Part shown: in pieces, positions 23,691 through 61,539 of the stretch
How positions within the stretch are numbered: position 1 is the stretch's first letter
Layout: the number at the start of each line of letters is the position of its first letter
Source: Pogona vitticeps
Taxonomy: Eukaryota > Chordata > Lepidosauria > Squamata > Agamidae
Direction: 5' to 3'
Assembly: GCF_051106095.1 (NCBI RefSeq)
Contig: NC_135787.1
Location: 159,534,001 to 159,598,000 of the forward strand
Length of the DNA: 64,000 nt
Notes under the pieces: generated by a model
What the model saw: only the letters and a program-made list of their open reading frames with translations
Databases searched by the model: none
Told to the model about the DNA's origin: nothing
Position numbers and translations under genes: made by a program

Positions 23691-24529
23691 CCTCTGTGCA
23701 AGCAAGGTTGCGTTCACACGGATATAGGCTGGCTGCCGTCCTCGGGTTATTGACGTGGAAACTGGGTCCCGACTTAAAAGTAAAGTGTTTTAGGAAGAAT
23801 ATACTTACCGCGATGTTTAATCTATCCAGTGTTTCTCTGCCTGTTCAAATTCAGCACCGACCCAATGGGAATCTGCTCAGTCCTGGTCAGCATCGCATCG
23901 TTGAACGAAGATTTCGCAGAATCAGTTTAAAGTTTCCCCCAGCCATGCCATTCAGTAGGCATTCCCCCTCCCTTTTTTCAGTTTGACCTACTTCACAGAC
24001 TTGTTCTGAGGAGAAATTAGAAAAAGGAGCCATATATGCCAACTTAAACTCATTAGGGGAAAGATACAATATGAAAGTATTGTATAAAATACATTCATAT
24101 TATATAATATGAATTATATATATTATATGAAATATATTATAGTGGATGTTTGTCCAGATGTAAACAATATAGCAGAACATCATTTTTAAAGTAAAACTTT
24201 ACCAAGGGTGTGTCAGACTGGAAGATCTGTATGCAAATTTAAACACAGAGGGGGGCATGCTGTCATATTAATATAATGGCTGGAATCCTGTTACTTTTAT
24301 AAATTGGTGTATGTGCAGCAGTTAAGGAGACAAATGGAAGGTGACAAGGATTACAAGCATCCCCTTAACTTGTATAGTTTGCCATTACACTTATGCTGGG
24401 GTGTAGAAGTTAAAGGATTCTAGACAATTATTATCTACCAGCAGGTCATTTTAGATTTATGGTGAGCCTGAAAGAGGATTCTAAGTATGAAATACTCAGA
24501 ATTGGTTTATCAGTCCACCCCCTATTTCT

Positions 24530-24765
24530 GGTGACACTGACAAGTGAGTTTGGCACTTGTGGAGACAGATGTTGGGAGTTAAATTCTTCACTGTGCCAAT
24601 GGGAAAAGAGCCAGCCTGTGTGGTCCTGAGCAAGCTGCATACAATACTCCCTGGATGCCTCTGGAATAAAGGAATAGTGAATCACTTTTGGGTACTCTGC
24701 ACTTAAAAAAACACCAGAGTTATCACAAGTCAAAATCGACTTGCTACACATAATCTTTATTAATA
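24530..24765 (+). repeat. Sauria-type tRNA-SINE, decayed
   Basis: A body with AGCAAGCTGCATACAATACT leads to a BovB-like tail (AAGTCAAAATCGACTTG). Confidence 0.65.
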
Positions 24766-25109
24766 AAGGTGCAATCTTAAATCACACCACAAGCACCACC
24801 GTGCCATGGGGCAACCTGTACTGTATTGACAAATAGGTCGGAGGTAGTCCAATACTGTATAACAACTCTCTCAGCTGCTTCAGAACGTCACTGATTGGCA
24901 TTGAGATATATACAGCGTTTAGTGTACGGTGGACACCATACAAATCATGCAAAAATAATTATTCATAGTTCTTTATTTACATAAAATCAAAAGAACCTAA
25001 AGTATTTCCTTTTCACTGCCCTAATGGTGGACAGATCCAACAGAAAACAACCCGGGTGGTAAAAGATATATTCTTATCAGATGAAGAACAATGTGGCCCC
25101 GGGGCACCG

Positions 25110-25216
25110 CAAGAAGAAGGACGCTGTATGCCACTTCTGATTATTTTCTACCCAGAAAGCCCTAGAAAAGATTGGCCTAAATTAGAACTAACTCGAAGGC
25201 ATGCAATTGTTATTAT
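25110..25216 (+). repeat. Sauria-type SINE 3' fragment
   Basis: Only the 3' half is present: CCCAGAAAGCCCTAGAAAAG and a decayed BovB-like tail with TTATTATTA. Confidence 0.6.
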
Positions 25217-25231
25217 TAGCACACACTAGTC

Positions 25232-25492
25232 TAGGATTAGATCCTGAAGTTGAGGCTCCAATACTTTGGCCATCTCATGAGAAGAGAAGACTCCCTGGAA
25301 AAGACCTTGATGTTGGGAAAGTGTGAAGGCAAGAGGAGAAGGGGACGACAGAGGACGAGATGGTTGGACAGTGTCACCGAAGCTACCAGGATGACTTTGA
25401 TCCAACTCTGGGAGGCAGTGGAAGATAGGAGGGCCTGGCGTGCTCTGGTCCATGGGGTCACAAAGAGTCGAACACGACTTAATGGCTAAACA
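25232..25492 (+). repeat. BovB LINE 3' end
   Basis: The frame reads LQYFGHLMRREDSLEKTLML, RRRGRQRTRWLDSV and VEDRRAWRALVHGVTKSRT, the hallmark end of BovB ORF2. It is open over about 75 codons and so looks relatively young. Confidence 0.92.
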
Positions 25493-25571
25493 AACAATGG
25501 AAACAAATATGATGAACATATAGGTCTTTTTCCCCCACCCAGGTGAAAAGGAAAGTTGATTTCCAAATATA

Positions 25572-25616
25572 GGCGAAGAGTCGGACACGACTAAACGACT
25601 AAATGACAACAACAGG
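25572..25616 (+). repeat. Second BovB-like tail
   Basis: GAGTCGGACACGACTAAACG and ACAACAACA repeat the BovB 3' terminus only 80 bases after the previous one. Confidence 0.7.
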
Positions 25617-25998
25617 CTAGGATTGCTAACTTGTGGGACGTCCGGGATCCTTCAAACTCAAAATCTGGAGACGTGGTAAAAATTGTAAGGTTTCGCTCCG
25701 AGGCGCAGAGAATTAACTGTTCTCCCGCGTCCCATGGGGGGGGGGGGGAGGAGAAGTGCCTGAACGCTCCGATCGAACCAGACAGAGAGCAACAAAACCA
25801 CAAGGCAGTCGCAACCCCATTCATGCTCAGCTGAATGTCAAATGCAAACGCGACGATCTCCGGCGTTGCCGGCCCAGGGAACGCACTGAGGGCGGAGCGA
25901 GCGGTGCGATTGGTGGTGGTGGTGGTGGTGGTGGGAGGCCGGGCGGTGCTGGGAGCGTCCGCGCGTCCCTCCCCCGTTCCCCGTGACCCGGCGGCGCG

Positions 25999-52165
<26,167 letters not shown>

Positions 52166-52620
52166 ATAAAGCTGTGCCACTGGGAAAGCACACATTTGAA
52201 CTACTGGGGTGGGTGTGGGAGAGGACAATCAGTATTAACCATTTAGATGCAAGCTGCTTCGGACAGAAGGGAGTAACTCAACCGCTCATCTTAACGTTCC
52301 TCTCTCATCTAGATTGGAAACTTGTTTCACTTAATGCCAAACCACTGCCAGTTAGGAGAATCAATTACAGCCATTTTCCAAAATATGCTCATAGCAGGCA
52401 TGCAGTGCTCATCAAACCCTTTCCCGTGAGGACCAGATCCTTCCCCACCGCCTCTCCCACAAGTCCCCAGTAGCATTTGGCCATAAAGTCCTAGAATTGT
52501 GCCAAGATGTGATGCAGTTTTGCAGTGACTCCAGCAGGGAAGACAAGCCTGTGGAAAACATAACAGTATTCTATGTCTGCTACTGCATTTCTTGTAATAA
52601 AATATTAGACTGCATTTGTT
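52166..52620 (+). promoter_or_regulatory. WDR91: WDR91 3' UTR and polyadenylation signals
   Basis: An AATAAA overlaps the stop codon (52165-52170). Another lies at 52596-52601, about 430 bases downstream. The distal one is the likelier site because the proximal one would leave almost no 3' UTR. Confidence 0.6.
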
Positions 52621-53398
52621 ACGTATGTGCGTGATGTGTCCATACTTTAATGAAACTTCTGTGCAGTAGTTCAGCAAGACAATTGTAATTCAATTGTATA
52701 TTGCTTCACCTCATTGTATTGTGAGACTTCTGAAGAAGGTATGAAGAACACATGGCCATCCAGCTGCTTCTGAACAACTCCCATCATCTTTCACTATTAA
52801 CTGTGCTGGCTAGAACAGTTTTGCATTGGGGGGGGGGTCACAGGTTCCTTGATATTACTCTAAATCCTTGCATCTACTTGGGAGACATTGTGCTGTGTTA
52901 GATTCCTGATAAAGTCAGTGGATTGCAGGTAACACTGAAAAATGCTGAGTCATCCTGGAAGAGTGGCCTCGAGGGTTGCATTTTTTTTTTTAAAAACTTG
53001 TATCCAATTTCAACTTCTAGATATTATTTTGCAGGACTGAAGAAACTCAGTAACGGGCGGGGGGTTTACTGAGCTTGGGCAGGGAGTTTACTGAGCTTTG
53101 TCTCCATTGCTAATGGTGAGGAACAGCATGGGGAGGGGGACACATTTCTATCCCCCCCAGCCCCATGTTGTAGTATTAGGGAATAACTAGAATTTGTTGA
53201 AAACTATAATTGTAAGCAGGATATTTAGGCACCTTCTACTTGTACAGCTTTTAAGATTCTATTTTTTTTGTAAGAAAGAAAATTGAGAACTCCAAAAGGA
53301 TTTGCATAGTAGAACCATTTCTGCAGCAGTCATTTATTTTGGGGGGGGGGGATGAATGAGGCTGGATATCCAATGTGGTGCAGTGCATAGAGTAAGGA

Positions 53399-53535
53399 AG
53401 TGGTCCCCAACCTTGGGCCTCCAGATGTTCTTGGACTTTCAACTCCAAGAAATCCTGGCCAGCAGAGGTGGTGGTGAAGGCTTCTGGGAGTTGTAGTTCA
53501 AGAACATCTGGGGGCTAAGGTTGGGGGCCATTGGA
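53399..53535. mobile_element. hAT-like MITE
   Basis: An imperfect palindrome runs from TGGTCCCCAACCTTGGGCC to AGGTTGGGGGCCATTGG, with GGAGTTGTAGTTCAAGAACA inside. Confidence 0.6.
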
Positions 53536-53639
53536 GCAAGGGATTTGGTTTCAGGAGGCCTGGATTTGAATTCCTGCTCAGCCAGGGAAATTCACTGCAG
53601 GTGTGGAGCTGGCAACATCACTCCTTGAATATCCAAAAG

Positions 53640-53980
53640 TGTTGTGGCTCCTTTAAGGCTAACAGCTCCTCAGTCTGCTTTGCTACGTCACAGAGAATGC
53701 TAGCCAATGGACGAAGAGGAGGTGGAGTCCATTGTCACCTGATACAGGAAGTGCTTGTTTCCCAGACCTTGAAGAGTTACAGTCAAAAGGTTGTTACTTC
53801 TTTCCTTCGGTTTATATTAACGGGGAGCTGCAGTTTATGAACGGGCTGTATCTGAGTGGAATTCCTTCTTTCTTCAGATGATTTGAAAGTATTTCCAGAG
53901 GAGTCGCCAAGCAAGTAAACAGCTGGATGATCTCTAGTTGACTTATTTCTTGTTTTTTGGTTCATAATACTTGAAGAGTA
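53640..53980 (+). promoter_or_regulatory. Candidate CYREN promoter and non-coding first exon
   Basis: A CRE-like TACGTCAC (53684-53691) and a CCAAT box (53704-53708) lie just upstream of a possible first exon. A strong donor sequence, GTAAGTAAG, begins at 53978. The position, 2.8 kb before the first CYREN coding exon, is suitable. No transcript evidence is available. Confidence 0.4.
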
Positions 53981-55184
53981 AGTAAGTCACTCCTCAGTGT
54001 ACAAACGGGGATGAGTCCGACTGAAAATGCAGCCCTATGCGTTGAGGGCTTGCCTGGGAGTAGTAAGCTCCCTTGAGCATGGGGGGGGGGCAGGGAAGGG
54101 GAAGGTGTATTTCTGAGTAAGCCTAACTCCTGTTGCCCTGTGTAAGCTCAGCCAGCTCCACAAACACGTCTCCAGTATGTTTGCAGAGGATGATGGCAAC
54201 AGCATGATCGGAATGCTTTTTACTATTGTTAGTTTAGATAACGGCGTAGCTTCCTGTCTCTGTGTTTTTGCAGTAGAAAAAAGTGAATCTTTGGAAACTG
54301 CAGACAAGGGTGGGAGAATGAAAAGGCAGTTCCATCCCATTTTCACTAAAATCATGTCTGCATTTTCCCCTACAGAGTACATGCTTTGCATGCCATTTTT
54401 GTGCTGCTGCTGCTAGCCTCTTCCATGTGATACCATTATCTTGCATAAATTCATTGTTGAAGTGGAGTAAGAACCTGCAGTGGAACCGACGCACCGAGAC
54501 TCTTTGACTAGGAGGTACAATAGTGGCATTTCCCACATCGCACAGGTTTTCCTGTTTCTTCTGAACCTAACTGCAGTCCTCCTAGTAGGAGATGGATTTT
54601 CTTGGTAATAATGTATTGTGAGCTAGTCCTGTGGAAACAGAAAGTAGCCTGACCTGACTTGAACTACACAGGGTGATTAAAATCCATTAGAATCAGCTCT
54701 TGGTAGAGGTGAAAATTGCTTGAACTGGTGTGTTTCTGTGTATCAACATACTGTAGCTGACAGCCTTTCTGAACTCTCCTTTGGGGGCCCCCGTAGGTGG
54801 CAGCAGCAACCATGGAGATTGTTCTATTGCATGTCTGCACCTCAGAATTCACCAGCTACCCAGTACACAATTAAGCCTTGGGAGGTTGCTAGAGGTAATT
54901 AACAGCTGAATAGCTCAGTGCATTGGGAACCGACATCTGGCTCCAGTTTTCCCAGTCCCCTAGCAACAGGACTCCTCTTGAGGTCCTTTATCTGTCAACC
55001 CAAATAGGTATTCAAAGAGAGAGGAATTCAGTACATTTTGAACAGTTGCCTCGTGTTTTTCAACCACTATTATTCTAATCAGCTTTTGAGTAGCAAATGT
55101 TCTCATAATTTTCCTTAATTAATTGACTGGGACTAATTGTAGATTCAGGCTTAATCAGTTCATTAGACATAGAACTGATTTAGT

Positions 55185-55430
55185 TGGCTGGGTAGCTCAT
55201 AAGGTAGGCATCAACTGTGGAGCTAGAGGTTAGGAGTTTGATTCCCCACTGCATGATGTAGAAGAGGAGCCACCTTGTGTAGCCTTTGGCAAGCTTGCAC
55301 AGTTCTAGGGTACCCTCAGACGAAGGGAATGGTAAACTATCTCTTGAGTGCTTTGTCTACTCTAGAAAACCCTAGAAAGAGTTGCCGTGCCAAAACTGAC
55401 TTGATTGCATGCCCATCTTATTATTTCTGT
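55185..55430 (+). repeat. Sauria-type tRNA-SINE
   Basis: GGGTAGCTCATAAGGTAGGC and GGAGTTTGATTCCCC form the head. CCTAGAAAGAGTTGCCGTGC and a TTATTATT tail end it. Confidence 0.8.
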
Positions 55431-56779
55431 AGATATGGTAGCTGTCCATGCCCAATGCAAGACTCCCCGAGTTGTCCAAACAAGATGCTCAGAGGAGGTG
55501 TTCCTTATACATATAACTAATGGGAAGCTGGCTCTTTCTCTCTCCTCCCTCAGAGGTTCCCCTCGCCCTCCAGCCCACCTTGAGGCTTCTCATATACTTC
55601 TTAAGCACTTTTGCTCTTCTGTTCTTACTATAGATGGACTAGTGACCAACGCAAGAGATTGGAGCAACCCATCTGCCTGATGCTTGATTTTATTAACCCA
55701 TTATCTAGAGATACTCTGTACTTTGCTTACTTTATATCTCCCTTCAGGAGGCAATGCTTCCTGCTTTGCTTGAAGGAGAAACCCTAGTGAAAAACCAAAT
55801 TAGGGATTGTACCGTCAGCTGCTTTAATGGCCATGTTTGTTCAGGCAGACATTTGTGCTCTGGAAATACTTATGTTGTTCTTCTTCTAATTAATAAAAGA
55901 AAAATTACAAATAGCAAAATTAAAACTAAAATACAGATTCAATAGTGACTACACACAATACACATTGAAACACTTATGTTCGTAGATGGGATCATTTTAA
56001 TAGTTCTATTTCATCCTATTCCTTCAGATTAAAAAAAACCATTAGTTAAAAAATGGAGGCTGAGTTTTCCTGAAAAAGCTTAGAACAAGAGAATGGACTT
56101 TACTGTGTCTTCAGTAAGAGCTAGGTGATCATGTCTTGGAGGACAAGGTTCTCTAAGGGGCCCTGTTGCCTGCCTACTTAACTTCTCCAGAGACTCCTGG
56201 ATGACTCTGTTGATAGACAGGTTAATGTGGAAGAATGCAGTCCTGGTAATATTACAGTTCACTAGCAAATAGTGAAAACAGCACTTTGCAGTGGTTGGGT
56301 GGATCAGAAATTAAGGCACTGAAAACACTGAATTTCCCAATATGTCCCATTTGACAGCATACTGCAGACAACCTGATGTTTCGCGTAATGCACTCTGTGC
56401 TGTGGACTTGGAAGATACACCAATGACTGAGCAGTGAAACCCACAGGGGAACTACTTCACAAGATCCTTGTGATCGTAAATGCAGGGGGAGATCCTTGTA
56501 TAGCATCTCTTGAATTCATTGGTGAAAATCTTGGAGGCTTCTCATTCCTGGATGTGACCAAAGGATAACTGTGATGAGGTCATTTTTGAGGGACTATTGT
56601 GAGTACCAAACCGATTGACAGTATAAAAAACTGCAAATGGGTATGAATAGATGTACTTAAAGAGTTGCGACAGGCTGCCTGACGTGGATACAAGAGTACA
56701 AGGAGGTTGATACAGAATCCTTATCATCACAAAAGCTTTTCCTATTGTGAAAGCCATTTCTTTTCCTGAACAGAAGGAA

Positions 56780-56901
56780 ATGGCATCTCCTGAAGCTGCA
56801 AAGAGGAGGATCCTCCCAGCATGGATGGCAGAAAGGGCAGCCGAGCCAGCGCAAGAGGCTGAAGCAAAGCCAAAGAGAAGGAAAATGGCAGCTTTCCCCA
56901 G
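56780..56901 (+). CDS. CYREN: CYREN coding exon 1 (Ku-binding motif)
   Basis: The acceptor CTGAACAG ends at 56773 and the ATG is at 56780. The exon encodes MASPEAAKRRILPAWMAERA and ends KRRKMAAFP plus two bases. The donor is GTAAGT. Confidence 0.93.
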
Positions 56902-59229
56902 GTAAGTTGTTCATGCTGCCAAATTCAACCCATAGAAGATAGAATTGGACTTAAGCCAGTAGTGCATTGTGAGATGCAGGTGGCCATGCACAACCACCAC
57001 CATTACCCTTGCCCCCTGAAGAGACTCCAAAAATGGCAGCTGTTTTGACAAGCCATTTCTAATGTTTGCATCTCCACAAAGAGCAGGATTTTTGTAAGGC
57101 TAATGTGCTTGAACTGCCAGTTCAAGAAGAAGCTAACCCAGAGTGTTCTGTATTACAAATAGGATGTTGGCGTTGTTATGTGCCGTCAAGTTGGAACCTA
57201 TAGTGACCCTGATAGGGCTTTCAAGGCGAAGGAGTGGTCTTGCCAGTTCCATTCGCCCAGTGAGTTTCCGTGGATGAGCAGGGATTTGAACCAAGGCCTC
57301 CTGAGTCCCATTCCATCACTCCATCCAGTTCACCACTCTCCCTTTTATTACAAAATAGATTGCTCACAATACTGTATCATGGCTTCAGAAACTTACCGCC
57401 ACCACCAGTTAATGTGTAGACTGCAGCTTATTTTGGAGGGAAGATGGAAACTTGAGCAGTGTGACAGATATTTTGCCATCATTCTTGCGGTTCGAAAGCT
57501 CCTAATGTGCTCCTGCTTGCTCTTGCTGCACTACATCATGGACCTGGCCCTCTGTGTCCTAGCTGGGGAACTCTGGGAGTTACAGTCTAAAAAACTAACT
57601 TTTTCCAGATTCTGCTCTGATTGTGCTGGTTCTTTGAACTAACAGCTATTGCCACAGACGTTTGTGTGGATTGTGGGTGCCAGCTGTAATGCTTCTTGTA
57701 TTGGTCGGTCGTAAAAGTTCATGCATGGAACTACAGCCCAATCCCGTCTCAGCTGCCTTCTCATATGTTTAATTAATACATCCTACTCGCCCACCCACAA
57801 ATGCTTCCTATCTAAATAATCTTTGATATCCAGTACTCTTTTGGTGTAGGGGATGTGGTGGCGCTGCGGGTTAAACCGCAGAACCCTCTGTGCTGCAAGG
57901 TTGGAAGACCAGCAGTCATAAGATTGAATCCAGCTCCTGCCCAGCTCCCAGCTCTTGCCAACGCAGCAGTTCAAAAGCATGTAAAAATGCGAGTAGATAA
58001 ATAGATAACAGCGTTCTGTGTCTAGCTGTGCTGGCCACTTGACCACAGAAGATTGTCTTCGGACAAACGCTAGCTCTATGGGTTGGAAACAGAGATGCTA
58101 AGCAACAGGATTTTGGTCATTCTCTGTAGTAGCTTTACCCTTTCTTGCACCGGTCATATCATTCTCTTGTAGATGAGTATATGTTTTTCTCCTTTGCCTT
58201 TTGCTTATTTTAGGTGTCACAGTATATATTTCTCTTTGCAGGCTTGAGACTGTTTACTGCATGAATGAAGCAGAGTTGGTAGACATAGCTCTTTGTTTTT
58301 TGGCTGAGGTATGTAAGCGCAGAGGGGGTAGGCTGCCCAAATTCTAAACTCTTTCTGCTTTGCCCTACTCACCTATGGGGGTTGCTGCTGTTTTATTGAT
58401 CCTTGCTCCACCACTTCATGCTCTCTGGACAGTGCTGGGTCTAAACCAGTGATTCCCAACCTTGGGTCCCCAGATGCTCTTGGACTACGACTCCCAGAAA
58501 TCTTGGCGAGAACAGGGGAAGGCATCTCAGAGTTTTAGTTCAAGAACAGCTGGGGGGCCCAAGGTTGGGAACCACTGATCTTCCCTGCTCCCCTTCTATG
58601 ACAAGCACAGTGGATGGCTCCAGCCTGGCTCTTTGGCGATTAAGAATTGCATGTTACTGTAATTTTGAAAATAGGGATCTGGGCTGTAGATATACTCAAA
58701 CCCTTTTCAACATGTGTCTGTTTCCTCACTAGCCCGGAAGGTACTAGAGAGGAATCTTAATGCCGTTGCTCCTTTATTAGGAACTATATGTGTCATGAGT
58801 TCTGGGGTGAGAAGCCCTGGCCCTCCAAATAGTTTGGCCCACGAGTCCCATAAGCCTCAGCTGACAGGGCTAATTAGAAGGAGTTGGAACTGTTGCCCAA
58901 AGAGCTAAAGAGAGAGAAGTTCCCCTGCTCCAAGAGGCTGCTCCAGACTTGCGGGAACATACGCTTACATATGCACGTTTTATTGCTAGAACTGCAAAGA
59001 CAAGGAAACGGAGGCAGCATCCTCAGAAGATGAGGTCCCAGCGACTCAGCAAGTACCGGTGAGTCACCAGCGGAGGGCAGAGAGTGGCAGCGACCGAACT
59101 CCAAGCCCCACTGCGGGGTCCAAGCCTCCAAAGGAGTGGTGTACGCTAAGTGGCAACAAGAAGGCTGAATCAGAGGAGAAAGATGACGATGACGCTTTAA
59201 AATATGTCAGGGAGATCTTCTTTACTTAA
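56780..59229 (+). CDS. CYREN: CYREN, cell cycle regulator of NHEJ (C7orf49/MRI), whole gene
   Basis: CYREN binds Ku70/80 and modulates non-homologous end joining, restraining it in S/G2 or scaffolding repair factors depending on context (family knowledge). Three coding exons, 56780-56901, 58242-58308 and 58990-59229, join to 142 residues (human long form 157). The N-terminus KRRILPAWM is the Ku-binding motif, basic residues then LPxW. A second basic patch, KPKRRKMAAFPR, matches human. The middle exon reads LETVYCMNEAELVDIAL, almost as in human. A diverged acidic, serine-rich linker follows, and the end is DDDDALKYVREIFFT, the XLF-like motif. The acceptor at 56773 lies six bases before the ATG, so the 5' UTR is probably in an upstream exon. 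TMEM140 is convergent with it. Confidence 0.94.
57170..57350 (-). repeat. Sauria-type tRNA-SINE, minus orientation, in a CYREN intron
   Basis: TATGTGCCGTCAAGTTGGAA (reversed BovB-like tail) and CAGGGATTTGAACC (reversed B box) identify it. Confidence 0.75.
57848..58115 (+). repeat. Second tRNA-SINE family
   Basis: GTGGCGCTGCGGGTTAAACC, then AAGATTGAATCCAGC and CAGTTCAAAAGCATG, then GCGAGTAGATAAATAG. The same order is seen at 61.5 kb. I do not assign a family name. Confidence 0.8.
58242..58308 (+). CDS. CYREN: CYREN coding exon 2
   Basis: The acceptor TTTGCAG precedes a 67-base exon reading LETVYCMNEAELVDIALCFL. The donor is GTATGT. Human has TRTVYCMNEAEIVDVALGIL. Confidence 0.95.
58447..58577. 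mobile_element. hAT-like MITE
   Basis: CAGTGATTCCCAACCTTGGG at the left is inverted at the right (CCAAGGTTGGGAACCACTG). Flanking octamers do not match. Confidence 0.7.
58990..59229 (+). CDS. CYREN: CYREN coding exon 3 (XLF-like C-terminus)
   Basis: The acceptor TTGCTAG opens NCKDKETEAASSEDE. An acidic, proline- and serine-rich stretch follows, and the exon ends ALKYVREIFFT with TAA. The C-terminal motif is the family signature; the linker is poorly conserved. Confidence 0.95.
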   Translation, partial: NCKDKETEAASSEDEVPATQQVPVSHQRRAESGSDRTPSPTAGSKPPKEWCTLSGNKKAESEEKDDDDALKYVREIFFT

Positions 59230-59654
59230 CTTTGAATCCTAGACAACATCAGAAACCACTTCTAGAGACCAGGGTTGCTTTAAAGGGAAGGAGTCTCCCA
59301 GTCTGCTCCTGACCTTGCTCATATCACATGGAGGAATGGTATGCCGTCATCCCGTGACTTTGGGACAGTGAAATTGCCTTCTAGATTTCTTGAGAATGTT
59401 TATTTTCACTCAAAGGAACAGAACCTTGGTTACTGAAGAACAGATTGGCCCCATCTTTGCTGTCCTTCCGCAAGCAGGCAAAGACCTTTGTCTTCAGTCA
59501 GGCTTTTCCTTTGTGACTGATGGTCTGAGGACGTTTTTAAAAATGGGATTGTTGTGCCCTGCTGCTTTAAACGTCTTTTTAGTGTTGATTTTATTTACCA
59601 TTTTAATATAATTGTTGAATTCTTTAAAAATATTTGTATACTTACTGTTTTTAG

Positions 59655-59752
59655 CTTCTAAATATTGTCTTTTAAATAATGTAAGCCACCTTGGTCCCTT
59701 TTAAGGAGAAAGACGGGGTAAAATATTTTAAATGAATAAATGATAATAAATA
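59655..59752 (+). repeat. CR1/L2-type LINE tail in the CYREN 3' UTR
   Basis: The sequence GTAAGCCACCTTGG, followed by an AT-rich AATAAATGATAATAAA tail, looks like the 3' end of an L2/CR1-type LINE. Its AATAAA at 59735-59740 is a good candidate polyadenylation signal for CYREN, about 510 bases after the stop. Confidence 0.5.
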
Positions 59753-60111
59753 ATGAATTGCAATACCTCCTCCTCAGCTGCCACACTTCTTTCCATACTA
59801 AAAAGAAAAAGCAACATGTAGATTCTGCTCAACCTCTGAGCATCAAATACAAATGGTTTCCTTCTCCAGGGATAGGAGAAAAACTGCCATATGGCACTGA
59901 TCAATTAAGCAGCTACTTAATGACGTTTGGAAATGGACTCTCATAGGTCTTGGTGGACTATTGTGAATATTACTATCCATGAAGAACTCCATGACATAAT
60001 TAACTGGCTGAAACGCATTGGGACTTTTCAACAAATAGTCTTTCTCTTTTTTGTTTTATGTTTTTAGAACAAAAATACAAAAGTGCAAAAAACTAACTAC
60101 ACAATCTAAAC

Positions 60112-60249
60112 CAGTGGTTCTTAACCTTGGGTTACTCAGGTGTTTTTGGACTGCAACTCCCAGAAGCCTTCACCACCAGCTGTGCTGGCTGGGGTTTCTG
60201 GGAGTTGCAGTTCAAAAACGCCTAAGTAACCCAAGGTTAAAAACCACTG
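60112..60249. mobile_element. hAT-like MITE with intact target duplication
   Basis: CAGTGGTTCTTAACCTTGGG and its inverse bound 138 bases. The octamer atctaaac flanks both sides exactly (60104-60111 and 60250-60257). Confidence 0.88.
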
Positions 60250-60547
60250 ATCTAAACTACCATGCACCCCATACCCACGGGACTCTTTAGAACAATACTT
60301 TTAATATGATTTGCCTTTCCAAAATTGTATTGATTGTTGTTTAAAGGCTTTCCCCTTTCCTTTCACTAGTAAATTCAACAAATTACCCCAAATAGCACAA
60401 AATATTTGAACTTATTTCCCCTCTTTTCTCTGGTTTCTCTTCAGATCATATAAATCTTTCACCTTTTACTCCTTTCTCTCTAAATATCCAGGATTTGGTT
60501 TATCTTCTACTGTGGATTTTATTTGATCGTTCCAATTTTATGGTTGA

Positions 60548-60755
60548 ATGGTGGTAAGAGTGGATAAAATGCAGTACTGCAGTCAAAACTCTGCTCACAA
60601 TGTGCATTTGATCCCAGCACTCAGCCTTTAATACTTCCAAGCTTGGTATATTAAGTACCAGTTTGCGGGGGCAATGTGTAACCTGCATAATTGAACTGTG
60701 CATCAACCAAATAATGCTTTAATTGCTATGGGGTGGTATATAAGCATCACTCTTT
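60548..60755 (+). repeat. tRNA-derived SINE, diverged
   Basis: GCAGTACTGCAGTCAAAACT, GGGGGCAATGTGTAACCTGC and GCTATGGGGTGGTATATAAG match the 16.1-kb family in order. Confidence 0.75.
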
Positions 60756-61139
60756 TTTTGCTTTGCTTTTGCATTGCAAGCAATCTATCCTACTTCATCC
60801 CCATTTTCTTCAGTGATAGAACTTGTTTTAAGAACCATTGATTTTCCTTCAGCCTTTCTTGATCAATGTTATGCTAGACGTCCCCCTCCCCACCTTTCCA
60901 AAGCTACAGCAGAAGCAGCCTCCTTACCTGGGAACACTGGCTTTAGCTCGGTGTTAAAATGTATTTTAATTCCTGTATGCTTTACGTTGATATATTATTG
61001 TATTAGTGACTGGACAACATCTTCCATTAACTTGAGCCACCACAATCAACAGTGAGGGATCATAAAAGTGTTGTAGTTCACCAATATCAGTAAAGCCAAA
61101 CATTCACTAGCCCCACACTGGGTGGTCTTAGGCAAGTAA

Positions 61140-61265
61140 GAATTGCATGCTGTTAATTCAGACTAATGGTGATCCTTTTCCAGGGTTTTCTAGGTAAATA
61201 CTCAATAGTAGTTTACCATTTCCTTCTTATGGGGGCTTCCTGGGACTGTGCAGCTTGCAATGACC
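61140..61265 (-). repeat. Sauria-type SINE fragment, minus orientation
   Basis: Reversed 3' half: TGGTGATCCTTTTCCAGGGT and TTTCTAGGTAAATACTC. The tRNA head is lost. Confidence 0.6.
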
Positions 61266-61539
61266 TTGTTGATAAGATTGGTTATGGAACGTGGATGAAT
61301 TAATGTAAGGAGTCCCATGAGACATCTGAAAGTGGTATAGCAGGGTCAGGTCCCAGAGCCATTTTGCAGCTCCACCATCCCTCCACATTTTAAAATGACT
61401 GTTGCCATCTCCTCTGCCCTCCTTCCAGTCTCCTAGCAAGAGATGTGGAAAATAATGTTGCCGCATTTTGACAGGGCCCTTGCAATTTTGGAGCCCCTAA
61501 TACACCCACTTTTTAAAAGGGTGACTATACGTACAAAAG

